Source: CANJIV01 sp046330225 (GTDB taxonomy: Bacteria; Actinomycetota; Thermoleophilia; Solirubrobacterales; Solirubrobacteraceae). Taken from it: a DNA stretch of 51,201 nucleotides. Made by a program: the position numbers and the translations under genes. Below, in pieces: positions 1 through 7,111 of the stretch; positions within the stretch are counted from its first letter, which is position 1, and each line of letters begins with the position of its first letter. The DNA is taken from the NCBI GenBank assembly GCA_046330225.1, contig JAXLTD010000013.1, positions 1 to 51,201 on the forward strand, given 5' to 3'. The notes beneath the pieces were generated by a model. The model made no database searches, was not told the origin of the DNA, and was given only the letters and a program-made list of their open reading frames with translations.

Positions 1-257
1 ATCTTCTCGCCGGCGAACATCGCGTCCCGGCGCTCCTCGACCCCACAGGCCTTGGCAAGGGCGACGAGCAGCCCGATCGTCTCGTCGGTGGCCCGGTGCT
101 TGGAGTAGTCCAGGTAGAGCCCGACGTCCTCGAGCGTCATCCGGGTCCCGCGACCGGGATCGGTCTCGAACATCTCGCGCAGATGCCGCGGCTCGATGTG
201 GGCGTGGTGGGCCTCGAGGGCCTGCCAGACGGGGTGCTCGCGCAAGGAGGAGTTCAT
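1..257 (-). CDS. pgi: glucose-6-phosphate isomerase, N-terminal part
   Basis: About 85 N-terminal residues are visible; the rest lies beyond base 1. Read on the minus strand, the protein begins MNSSLREHPVWQALEAHH and continues with HLREMF and LDYSKHRATDETI. The pattern of an aromatic residue plus helix, then an H-L-R-x-x-F segment, then D-Y-S-K-x-R is the conserved start of phosphoglucose isomerases, which interconvert glucose-6-phosphate and fructose-6-phosphate in the cytosol. The start is the ATG at 257. It has no Shine-Dalgarno sequence but has a TAGGAT hexamer 7 bases upstream, so it is probably a leaderless transcript separate from serS, which ends 29 bases upstream. The identification rests on a short fragment. 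Confidence 0.82.
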   Translation of the reverse strand, partial: MNSSLREHPVWQALEAHHAHIEPRHLREMFETDPGRGTRMTLEDVGLYLDYSKHRATDETIGLLVALAKACGVEERRDAMFAGEK

Positions 258-264
258 GCTCGCG

Positions 265-270
265 ATCCTA
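265..270 (-). promoter_or_regulatory. -10 element of pgi
   Basis: TAGGAT on the minus strand lies 7 bases before the ATG at 257. This spacing places transcription start at or next to the start codon. It matches the pattern seen before many genes in the window. No -35 element is obvious. Confidence 0.55.
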
Positions 271-286
271 TGCGGCCCGCCGCCGC

Positions 287-1531
287 TCAGCTGGCGGGGC
301 CGAGTGTCGCCGGCGCCCCGCAGGCGACGAGCGGCGCGGGAAGCACGACGCTCCCGTCCTCCTGCTGGCCGTTCTCGAGCAGCGCGATGATCGTGCGGCC
401 GACGGCGACCGCCGTGCCGTTGAGCGTGTGGATCGTGCGGGGCCGCTTCTCGCCCTCGGCCCGGAACCGGATGTCGAGGCGGCGGGCCTGGAAGTCGGTG
501 GTGTTCGAGCAGGAGGTCAGCTCCCGGAACCGCTCCTGGCCCGGCAGCCACGCCTCGCAGTCGTACTTCTTGGCGGCCGACGCCCCGAGGTCGCCGACCG
601 CGATGTTCACCACGCGGTAGGGGATCTCGAGCGACTGGAGGATGCCCTCCTCGATCGCCAGGAGCCGCTCGTGCTCGTCCGGCGAGGCGGCGGGCTCGAC
701 GAAGGCGAACATCTCGACCTTGTCGAACTGATGGACCCGGAAGATCCCGCGCGTGTCCTTGCCCGCCGCGCCCGCCTCGCGGCGAAAGCACGGCGAGAAG
801 CCCGCGTAGCGGCGCGGCAGGTCGCCGGCACCGAGGATCTCGCCGGCGTGCAGCGAAGCGAGGGCGACCTCCGAGGTGCCGACGAGGTAGAGCTCGTCGT
901 CGGGGAGCCCGTAGATCTGCTGCTCGGTGTCGGGGAGCATCCCGGTGCCGAACAGCGCCGCCTCGCGCACGAGCACCGGCGGGATGACCGGCTCGAAGCC
1001 CTCGGCCGTCAGGGTTTCGAGCGCGAAGCGCACGAGCGCGAGCTCGAGCATCACGAGGCCGCCCTTGAGGTAGGCGAACCGCGAGCCGGACACGCGCGCC
1101 GCCGTCTCCATGTCGATCATCGGGCCGGCGAGCTCGAGGTGGTCGAGGCCGGCGCGGCCGGCGGCGCCGACCTCCTTGATCACCGTGTCTTCCAGCGGCG
1201 CGTCCGGAGCGGGGAGGTTCGGCAGCTCGGCCAGCGCGGCGTCGAGCTGCGCCTCGACGCCGGCGAGCTCGTCACTCAGGGCGCGGCCTCGCGCGGCGAC
1301 GTCCTGCATGGCGGCGATCGCGGCCCCGGCGTCCTCGCCGCGCTGCTTGGCAGCGCCGATCGCCTTGGACGCCGCATTCTGCTCAGCCTGGATCCCCTCG
1401 AGGCCCGGGAGGATCGCCCGCCGGCGGGCGTCGAGCTCGAGCACCCGGTCCAGCGGGCCGTCGGCCCCGCGCCGGGCCAGCGCGGCCCGCACCGCGTCGG
1501 GCTCGGAACGGATCTGCTTGAGGTCGAGCAC
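287..1531 (-). CDS. serS: seryl-tRNA synthetase
   Basis: A 414-residue cytosolic class II aminoacyl-tRNA synthetase that charges tRNA-Ser. The N-terminus (MLDLKQIRSEPDAVRAAL) and the helical arm at about residues 30-110 form the tRNA-binding coiled coil. The class II core shows TSEVAL (219-224), motif 2 with FRREAG (249-254) and motif 3 with NGTAVAVGRT (371-380). Length is normal for the family (about 420). The start is GTG at 1531; a GGAG lies close upstream, and a weak GAGATT hexamer sits 8 bases before the start. It lies between the cytochrome lipoprotein gene and pgi on the same strand, with gaps of about 30 bases. Confidence 0.97.
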   Translation of the reverse strand: MLDLKQIRSEPDAVRAALARRGADGPLDRVLELDARRRAILPGLEGIQAEQNAASKAIGAAKQRGEDAGAAIAAMQDVAARGRALSDELAGVEAQLDAALAELPNLPAPDAPLEDTVIKEVGAAGRAGLDHLELAGPMIDMETAARVSGSRFAYLKGGLVMLELALVRFALETLTAEGFEPVIPPVLVREAALFGTGMLPDTEQQIYGLPDDELYLVGTSEVALASLHAGEILGAGDLPRRYAGFSPCFRREAGAAGKDTRGIFRVHQFDKVEMFAFVEPAASPDEHERLLAIEEGILQSLEIPYRVVNIAVGDLGASAAKKYDCEAWLPGQERFRELTSCSNTTDFQARRLDIRFRAEGEKRPRTIHTLNGTAVAVGRTIIALLENGQQEDGSVVLPAPLVACGAPATLGPAS

Positions 1532-1563
1532 GGCTCCGGAATCTCCCCGGGGCGCGCGGGCGG

Positions 1564-1983
1564 CTAGAAGCCCGGCGGCGGCGGGCCGGGGCTCGGCGGG
1601 TTCTTGGCGTCGACGCCGGAGTACTGCGCGACGAAGGCGGCGACGTCGCGGGCCTGCTGGCCGACCACGATGTTCTGGGGCATGATCGCCCCGGAGAAGC
1701 CGCCATTGGCGATCGCGTAGAGCACCTGAACCGCCGTCTCCTTGCGCTGGTTGAAGTTCGGCCCGTCGGTCCGCTCGCGGTCGTTGACCTTGACCGCGGA
1801 GCCCTCGGTGCCGGCGGCGGTGAGCGTGTGGCAGCCGCCGCAGCGCTGGTTGAAGACTTCGGCGCCGTTCTTGATGCTGGCGGTCGCGTTGGGCTTCAGC
1901 TCGATCCCGGCCTCCCCGCAGGCGGTGGCGACCGCGGCAGCGGCGAGGAGGGCGAGGGCGGCGGCGACGCGCTTGCGGCTCAT
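1564..1983 (-). CDS. cytochrome c lipoprotein
   Basis: 139 residues. The signal peptide ends in a lipobox (VATAC, Cys22), so the mature protein should be lipid-anchored on the outer face of the membrane. The single haem motif is CGGCH at 48-52, and Met in GAIMPQN is the likely sixth ligand. The fold and length fit a small class I cytochrome c carrying electrons to a terminal oxidase. The C-terminus is a Pro-rich tail (NPPSPGPPPPGF). The ATG at 1983 gives a clean signal peptide; the frame stays open far upstream, but that part is the antisense of the flavin reductase. It is divergent, with only 33 bases between, from the cupredoxin-like lipoprotein gene. The partner oxidase is not in the window. 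Confidence 0.88.
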   Translation of the reverse strand: MSRKRVAAALALLAAAAVATACGEAGIELKPNATASIKNGAEVFNQRCGGCHTLTAAGTEGSAVKVNDRERTDGPNFNQRKETAVQVLYAIANGGFSGAIMPQNIVVGQQARDVAAFVAQYSGVDAKNPPSPGPPPPGF

Positions 1984-1994
1984 GAGCGGCGCAG

Positions 1995-2000
1995 ATACTA
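1995..2000 (-). promoter_or_regulatory. -10 element of cytochrome c gene
   Basis: TAGTAT on the minus strand, 11 bases before the ATG at 1983, implies a leader of only a few bases. TATCTG, 8 bases from the ATG, is an alternative reading. It lies 3 bases from the divergent plus-strand -10, so the two promoters share their DNA. Confidence 0.45.
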
Positions 2001-2003
2001 CGA

Positions 2004-2009
2004 GATAAT
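2004..2009 (+). promoter_or_regulatory. -10 element of cupredoxin-like gene
   Basis: GATAAT, 7 bases before the GTG at 2017. The key A at position 2 and T at position 6 are present. Any -35 element would fall inside the first codons of the divergent cytochrome gene. Confidence 0.5.
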
Positions 2010-2016
2010 CCCGGCG

Positions 2017-2415
2017 GTGAAGCGGCCCCTCCGCGTCCGGTGGCTCCTGCTGGCCGTGCTGACGCTCGCAGCGGCCGCCGCCGGGTGTGCCCGGGACGAG
2101 GCCCGCACGGCGCGCGATGGCCAGGCCACGGTGGCGATGACGGAGTACCGGCTCACCCCGCAGCGCATCCAGGCCGCCCCAGGCCGGTTGCGGCTCACCG
2201 TCGTCAACCGCGGCCGCGACGCCCACCGCCTCGCGGTCGGCGAGGCCCGGTCGGCGCTGCGCGTCACGCCGGTCATCCCGCCCGGCGGACGGGCCGTGCT
2301 CGTCGTGACCCTCCCGCCAGGGACCTACCGGATGTTCTCGCCGGTCGGGAGCGACGACACGCTCGGCCTCGACGGGGAGGTCGTCGTCCGTCCCGGGGCG
2401 ACCCCGGGAGCGTGA
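2017..2415 (+). CDS. cupredoxin-like lipoprotein lacking copper ligands
   Basis: 132 residues starting at GTG 2017. The signal sequence ends AAGC (Cys24), a lipobox. The rest reads as a plastocyanin-like beta sandwich: an early EYRLTP strand, RLTVVNRGRDAHRL carrying His70, PPGGRAV, then TYRMFSPVGSDDTLGLDG. In copper-binding relatives that last segment is Y-x-x-x-C-P-V-x-x-H-x-x-x-G-M-x-G. Here Cys is Ser108, His is Asp113 and Met is Leu118, so only His70 remains and type 1 copper binding is unlikely. It may be a structural or protein-binding relative. It is divergent from the cytochrome c lipoprotein gene and 12 bases upstream of the flavin reductase. Confidence 0.72.
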   Translation: MKRPLRVRWLLLAVLTLAAAAAGCARDEARTARDGQATVAMTEYRLTPQRIQAAPGRLRLTVVNRGRDAHRLAVGEARSALRVTPVIPPGGRAVLVVTLPPGTYRMFSPVGSDDTLGLDGEVVVRPGATPGA

Positions 2416-2427
2416 GACGATGGCGCC

Positions 2428-2907
2428 GTGACCGTCGACTCGGACCGGTACCGCGAGGTCGTCTCTCACTTCGCGACCGGCGTCGCCGTCATCACCGCGT
2501 CGGGCCCAGATGGTCCGCGCGGCCTGACGACGAACGCCGTCACGTCCCTGTCCCTCGACCCGCTGCTCATGCTCGTGTGCATCGACAACGCGGCGCGAAC
2601 CCTGCCGGCGATCCGCCACAGCGGCCGGTTCGGGATCAACATCCTGGAGGCCGGCCAGGAGGACCTGTCGCGCCTGTTCGCCTCGAAGGTCCCCGTGGAC
2701 GCGAAGTTCGCGGGCATCGGCCACTCCCTGGACCACGGGCCGCCGATCCTGCACGGCGTCCTGGCCTGGCTGGCCTGCGACGTGCGCGAACTGCTGCCCG
2801 GCGGCGACCACACGATCGCCATCGGCACGGTCACGGCACTGCACCACGGCCACGGCGCACCGCTGCTGTGGTACCGCGGCGCCTACGGGTCGCTGCCGGC
2901 GGCCTAG
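2428..2907 (+). CDS. flavin reductase-like FMN-binding protein
   Basis: 159 residues of the flavin reductase-like (FMN-binding split barrel) family. Typical segments are FATGVAVIT near residue 16, GLTTNAVTSLSLDPLLMLVCIDN at about 30-53 (flavin-binding strand and loop) and FGINIL in the middle. Members reduce free FMN or FAD with NAD(P)H, often for a two-component monooxygenase; no oxygenase partner is adjacent. The start is the GTG at 2428; an ATG at 2420 runs into a stop after three codons. GACGAT lies 6 bases upstream and may be a weak promoter. It ends before a spacer of about 226 bases (2908-3133) in which I saw nothing convincing. Confidence 0.85.
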   Translation: MTVDSDRYREVVSHFATGVAVITASGPDGPRGLTTNAVTSLSLDPLLMLVCIDNAARTLPAIRHSGRFGINILEAGQEDLSRLFASKVPVDAKFAGIGHSLDHGPPILHGVLAWLACDVRELLPGGDHTIAIGTVTALHHGHGAPLLWYRGAYGSLPAA

Positions 2908-3133
2908 GCAGGCGGCGCGGCGGGGTGTGCTCCGGTCGTCACTCGCCACGACGGGCGGTCGCGGGACGACGGCGCCCCGTCAGCATTGCGGGTGCCAGAC
3001 GACCCACAACTCTTCACGACCGACCGATCGGCCCCGCGTCCGATCAGCCGGCCCCGCTCCCCCGATGCCCGCGCTCAGGGGCCTGTCCCAGAACCCCGCG
3101 ATGCCGCACGGAGCTGGGTTTCGAGACAGCGGC

Positions 3134-3589
3134 CTAGAACAGATGCCCCGACACCGCACCGGCCCGCACGACCAGGCCGGCGCACACGATCGCGGCCAGC
3201 GTCATCGTGCCGATCTCGCGCCGGACGATCGCGAGCACCACGGATCGCTGCTGGTCCTCGGGCAGGGTGCCGACGTCCTGGGCGCTGTCGAACCCGCGGC
3301 TGTCGAGGATCGCCTGGGCCGACCCGATGCGCAGCTGCTCAGCGAAGAAGAGGACCACGATCGGCAGCAGCCCGTAGAGGACGTGCAGGTCGCCCTTCGG
3401 CGCGTAGCCGGCGGCCAGCAGCACCCCGCCGAGGAGGACCTGCACCACGAGGAGCACCTGGGCGGCGCGCAGCATCCGCCAGAAGTTCTCGCTCGGCACG
3501 ACCCGCCACCAGCACCAGGCGCCCCAGCCGGCCACCGCGACGAAGGCGGCCATGACGCTGACGCCGAGGACGAGGTGGACGGTGGGCAA
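3134..3589 (-). CDS. four-helix membrane protein next to nuo
   Basis: 151 residues with about four hydrophobic helices: roughly 3-28, 42-61, 68-86 and 125-145. His5 near the start of helix 1 and His69 at the start of helix 3 (DLHVLYG) are placed like haem ligands in small b-type cytochromes, but this is only a resemblance. I do not recognise the family. A hydrophilic loop (about 88-118) separates helices 3 and 4. The first possible start is TTG at 3589; an ATG at 3553 would cut into the first helix. It is divergent from nuoA with 113 bases between, so it may share a regulatory region with complex I. Confidence 0.6.
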   Translation of the reverse strand: MPTVHLVLGVSVMAAFVAVAGWGAWCWWRVVPSENFWRMLRAAQVLLVVQVLLGGVLLAAGYAPKGDLHVLYGLLPIVVLFFAEQLRIGSAQAILDSRGFDSAQDVGTLPEDQQRSVVLAIVRREIGTMTLAAIVCAGLVVRAGAVSGHLF

Positions 3590-3702
3590 GAGGGCGGGTT
3601 CTCGAGCTCGCGCGGGGGCCGGATCACCGGCTGGCGCTGCCCCGGAAGTGCGCGCGAATGGTCACTAAGTAGCGAAGTGTTACGAGCCGGTGGTAGAACA
3701 CC

Positions 3703-4074
3703 GTGCGCATCGTGCTGCAGTCCTATCTCCCAGCCGTGGTCTTCGTCCTGCTCGGCGCCGTCGTCGGCGGGGCGTTCGCGACGCTCAACCACGTCCTGGG
3801 CCCCAAGCACCAGCGCCACCGCAAGTCCCAGCAAGACCCGTACGAGTGCGGCCTTCCGTCCGAGGTCCAGCAGGGCTTTCGGTTCGGGATCAGCTTCTAC
3901 CTCATCGCGATGCTGTTCATCCTCTTCGACATCGAAGTGATCTTCCTCTACCCGATCGCGGTGGAGCTGCGGGCGTTCGGGTCGTTCGCCCTGATCGAGA
4001 CGATCGTGTTCGTCTGCCTGCTGGTCGTGGCCTTCGTGTACGTGTGGCGGCGGGGCGCCCTCGAATGGAGATAG
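3703..4074 (+). CDS. nuoA: NADH-quinone oxidoreductase subunit A
   Basis: 123 residues, three membrane helices, first gene of the complex I operon. NuoA sits at the junction of the membrane arm and the quinone site. The conserved loop after helix 1 holds DPYECG (45-50), whose Cys shifts accessibility during turnover in other bacteria, and helix 2 holds FDIEVIFLYP (75-84) with the conserved acidic pair. The start is GTG 3703. A TGGTAGAAC sequence just upstream resembles an extended -10 but is only 3 bases from the start, so the operon promoter is not settled. It overlaps nuoB by 10 bases. Confidence 0.96.
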   Translation: MRIVLQSYLPAVVFVLLGAVVGGAFATLNHVLGPKHQRHRKSQQDPYECGLPSEVQQGFRFGISFYLIAMLFILFDIEVIFLYPIAVELRAFGSFALIETIVFVCLLVVAFVYVWRRGALEWR

Positions 4075-4736
4075 TCCGCAGCACCCAGGGGGCCACCGAG
4101 GCGGCATCGGACTTCCGCATCCGCCAGCTCCGCGCCCGGGACATGCTCCGCGGGGACCTCGCGCCCGGCGAGCTCGAGGAGTACGTGGAGCAGAGCGTCT
4201 TCACGACCAAGCTCGAGGACGCGCTGAACTGGGCCCGCTCCAACTCGATGTTCCCCATGACCTTCGGCCTGGCCTGCTGCGCCATCGAGATGATGTCGCT
4301 GGTCGGGGCCCGGCTCGACATCGCCCGCTTCGGCTTCGAGGCGTTCCGCGCCTCGCCCCGGCAGGCCGACCTCCTGATCCTGTCGGGCCGGGTGTCGATC
4401 AAGATGGCCCCGATCATCCGCCGGATCTACGACCAGATGCTCGAGCCCAAGTGGGCGATCGCGATGGGCGCCTGCTGCTCCTCCCAGGGCGTCTTCAACA
4501 ACTACGCGATCGTGCCGGCCGACAAGTTCATGCCGATCGACGTCCATGTGCCCGGGTGCCCGCCGCGGCCCGAGGCCCTGATGCACGGGATCCTCCAGCT
4601 CCGCGAGCAGATCCAGGGCAAGGGCACTCCGGGCTGGCGCGAGCGCTACCACGCCGAGGGCACCGAGGAGGTGCTGGGCGATCAGCGCGTCGACGCCGTG
4701 AACGTGTTCGGCGAGGGAGGGTCGGAGCGTGCCTGA
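4065..4736 (+). CDS. nuoB: NADH-quinone oxidoreductase subunit B
   Basis: 223 residues. NuoB carries the terminal cluster N2, which reduces quinone. The four expected ligands are visible: the adjacent pair Cys71-Cys72 in GLACCAIEMM, Cys137 in MGACCSSQG, and Cys165 in VPGCPPRPEAL. An extra Cys138 directly follows a ligand, and Gln replaces the first Gly of the usual G-G after it. The start ATG 4065 lies inside the end of nuoA. The N-terminus (about 45 residues before the core) is longer than in E. coli. Confidence 0.97.
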   Translation: MEIVRSTQGATEAASDFRIRQLRARDMLRGDLAPGELEEYVEQSVFTTKLEDALNWARSNSMFPMTFGLACCAIEMMSLVGARLDIARFGFEAFRASPRQADLLILSGRVSIKMAPIIRRIYDQMLEPKWAIAMGACCSSQGVFNNYAIVPADKFMPIDVHVPGCPPRPEALMHGILQLREQIQGKGTPGWRERYHAEGTEEVLGDQRVDAVNVFGEGGSERA

Positions 4737-5238
4737 CGCGCCCGGGCTCGAGCTGCTGGCCCAGACGGTCCGCGACGCGCATCCGGACGCGGTCCTCGAC
4801 ACGACGTTCTTTCGCGGCCAGGCCGCGATCCACGTCGAGCCGTCCCAGCTCCGTGGCGCGATCGAGGTCGTGCGCGACGCGGGCTTTCGCTTCCTCGCCA
4901 GCGTCCACGGGCTCGACTATTACCCCGACGAGCCGCGCCTGGGCGTGCACTACGAGCTCATCGACATGGACACGGTCGACCGCATCGCCCTGAAGCTGCG
5001 CGTGAGCACCGAGGCGCCACGGGTGATGACCGTCACCGACCTGTTCCCGGCGGCCAACCACCAGGAGCGCGAGGTCTACGACATGTTCGGGGTGATCTTC
5101 GAGGGCCACCCGGACTTGCGGCGCATCCTCATGCCCGAGGACTACGAAGGCCACCCGCAGCGCCGCGACTTCCCGCTCGGCGGCGAGCCGATCATCTTCA
5201 CCTACAACGAGAAGACCGTCCCGGGGTGGACCGAGTGA
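4729..5238 (+). CDS. nuoC: NADH-quinone oxidoreductase subunit C
   Basis: 169 residues; the 30 kDa hydrophilic subunit of the connecting module, packing against NuoD. The signature is the C-terminal run PAANHQEREVYDMFGVIFEGHPDL, in pieces: NHQEREVYD, then MFGV, then GHPDLRRILMPEDYEG HP. NuoC and NuoD are separate genes, unlike the fused nuoCD of E. coli. The start GTG 4729 overlaps the nuoB stop by 8 bases, indicating translational coupling. Confidence 0.96.
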   Translation: MPDAPGLELLAQTVRDAHPDAVLDTTFFRGQAAIHVEPSQLRGAIEVVRDAGFRFLASVHGLDYYPDEPRLGVHYELIDMDTVDRIALKLRVSTEAPRVMTVTDLFPAANHQEREVYDMFGVIFEGHPDLRRILMPEDYEGHPQRRDFPLGGEPIIFTYNEKTVPGWTE

Positions 5239-6491
5239 GCACCGAGATCAGCAACTACCGCCGCCAGGAGGAGAGCATCACGCTCGCGCCGGTGGACCAG
5301 CAGGTCGCCGAGCTTGGCGAGCTCGACAGCGAGCTGCTGACAATCAACATGGGGCCGCACCACCCGGCAACCCACGGCGTGCTGCGGCTGCTCGTGACGC
5401 TCGAGGGCGAGATCGTCCGCGACCTCAAGCCGATCATCGGCTACGTCCACACCGGCATCGAGAAGACCGCCGAGCACAAGAGCTACTGGAAGGTCATCCC
5501 GGTCATCGAGCGGATGGACTACCTCGCGTACTACTTCAACGCGATGGCCTACTGCCACGGGGTCGAGTCGCTGCTGGAGTGCGAGGTCCCCAAGCGCGCG
5601 CAGTACCTGCGGGTGATCCACCTGGAGCTCAACCGGATCATGTCCCACCTCGTGTGGCTGGGCACCTCGGCCCTGGACCTCGGCGCGATCTCGATGTTCT
5701 GGTACTGCTTCCGCGAGCGCGAGACCATCCTCGACCTGTTCGAGTACTCGTCCGGCCAGCGCATGCACACGCGCTACATCCAGGTCGGCGGCGTCATCGA
5801 GGACATCCCGGCCGGGTTCGCCGCGAAGCTCAGTGCCTTCCTGGACGACATGCCGCGACGCATCGGCCAGTACGAGGCCCTGCTCGATCGTAACGAGATC
5901 GTCCTGCAGCGCCTGCGCAACATCGCGCCCCTCGACGCCGAGACGCTGCTGAGCCACGGCGTGACCGGGCCGCTGCTGCGGGCCGCCGGGAACCCCTGGG
6001 ATCTGCGCAAGGCGGCGCCCTACTCGTCCTACGACGACTTCGACTTCAAGATCCCGGTCGGAACGATCGGCGACAACTACGACCGCTACCGGGTCCGGAT
6101 GGCCGAGATGTACGAGTCGGTGAAGATCATCCGCCAGGCGCTCGACGGCCTGCCCGAGGGGCCGCACATCACGGGCGACCGCAAGGTGGCGCTCCCGCCG
6201 CGCCACGAGCTGGCGACCTCGATGGAGGCGCTGATCCACCACTTCAAGCTCGTGACCGAGGGCTTCCGCGTGCCGCCCGGCGAGATGTACGCGCCGATCG
6301 AAGGGCCCCGCGGCGAGCTGACCTGCTTCATCCGGTCCGACGGCTCCTCCAAGCCGGCGCGGATCCACATGCGCGACCCGAGCTTCGCCAACCTGCAGGC
6401 GCTCGCCCCGATGTCGAAGGACCTCTACATCGCCGACCTCATCGCCACGCTGGCGATGCTCGACCCGATCCTCGGCGGCATCGACCGATGA
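5235..6491 (+). CDS. nuoD: NADH-quinone oxidoreductase subunit D
   Basis: 418 residues; the 49 kDa subunit, which lines the quinone pocket with NuoB. NMGPHHPATHGVLRL near residue 37 holds the conserved His pair that contacts quinone, and the C-terminal PSFANL and DPILGGIDR are canonical. I prefer GTG 5235, which forms a GTGA overlap with the nuoC stop, over GTG 5226 three codons upstream. The long middle shows the usual EMYES, GEMY and SDGSSKPARIHMRDPSF segments. Confidence 0.97.
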   Translation: MSTEISNYRRQEESITLAPVDQQVAELGELDSELLTINMGPHHPATHGVLRLLVTLEGEIVRDLKPIIGYVHTGIEKTAEHKSYWKVIPVIERMDYLAYYFNAMAYCHGVESLLECEVPKRAQYLRVIHLELNRIMSHLVWLGTSALDLGAISMFWYCFRERETILDLFEYSSGQRMHTRYIQVGGVIEDIPAGFAAKLSAFLDDMPRRIGQYEALLDRNEIVLQRLRNIAPLDAETLLSHGVTGPLLRAAGNPWDLRKAAPYSSYDDFDFKIPVGTIGDNYDRYRVRMAEMYESVKIIRQALDGLPEGPHITGDRKVALPPRHELATSMEALIHHFKLVTEGFRVPPGEMYAPIEGPRGELTCFIRSDGSSKPARIHMRDPSFANLQALAPMSKDLYIADLIATLAMLDPILGGIDR

Positions 6492-7111
6492 CCGAGGTCC
6501 GGCGGTTCACCCACGGCTCCCGCATCCCCGGCTGGGACGAGGCGGCCGACCTGAGCAAGGACCCCGCCCAGGTGCCCGATCCGGCCACGACGCCCGTCCC
6601 GGCAGCGCTGCGCGCCGAGATCGAGGAGTACGTGGCCCGCTACCCCGACCGGCACTCCGCCTCGATCCCGGCGCTGCACGCCGTCCAGCGCCACCACGGC
6701 TGGGTCTCGCCCGAGGCGATCGACCAGGCCGCGTGCGTGATGCGGGTGACACCCGGGTACCTCATCTCGGTCGCGACGTTCTACGACATGCTCGAGACCC
6801 GCCCGGTCGGCCGCCACGACGTCTACGTGTGCACGAACATCTCGTGCTCGCTGCGCGGCGCCGACGGGGTGTACGAGGCGATGCTGGACGCGGCCGGCGA
6901 CGATGCGAGCCTCAACGTGCGGTCGTTCGAGTGCCTGGGCGCCTGCGACCTGGCCCCGATGGCCTCGGTCGACGGCGAGTACGTCGGCCCGCTGGAACCG
7001 GGCGACTGCGCCCAGATCGTCGAGGACGTCCAGGCGGGCCGGCCCGTGCTGCCGGACAAGCAGCTGCGCCGCCGTCCGAACGCCGGCGTCGCGGAGCGGG
7101 CGGACGGATGA
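6488..7111 (+). CDS. nuoE: NADH-quinone oxidoreductase subunit E
   Basis: 207 residues; thioredoxin-like [2Fe-2S] subunit of the NADH-oxidising module, which holds cluster N1a near the FMN of NuoF. The ligands are Cys115 and Cys120 (CTNISC) and Cys149 and Cys153 (CLGAC), with the family spacing of C-x4-C and C-x3-C. The N-terminal 40 residues and the C-terminal tail are extra and low in complexity. It overlaps nuoD (ATGA) and nuoF (ATGA). Confidence 0.96.
   Translation: MTEVRRFTHGSRIPGWDEAADLSKDPAQVPDPATTPVPAALRAEIEEYVARYPDRHSASIPALHAVQRHHGWVSPEAIDQAACVMRVTPGYLISVATFYDMLETRPVGRHDVYVCTNISCSLRGADGVYEAMLDAAGDDASLNVRSFECLGACDLAPMASVDGEYVGPLEPGDCAQIVEDVQAGRPVLPDKQLRRRPNAGVAERADG

Noticed and set aside
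2908..3133. Possible decayed gene or mobile element in the spacer after the flavin reductase
   Set aside because: Short open frames are Arg/Pro-rich and match nothing; no inverted ends or target duplications seen.
3694..3699. TGGTAGAAC as nuo operon promoter
   Set aside because: It looks like an extended -10 but lies only 3 bases from GTG 3703, too close to start a transcript that includes the start codon.
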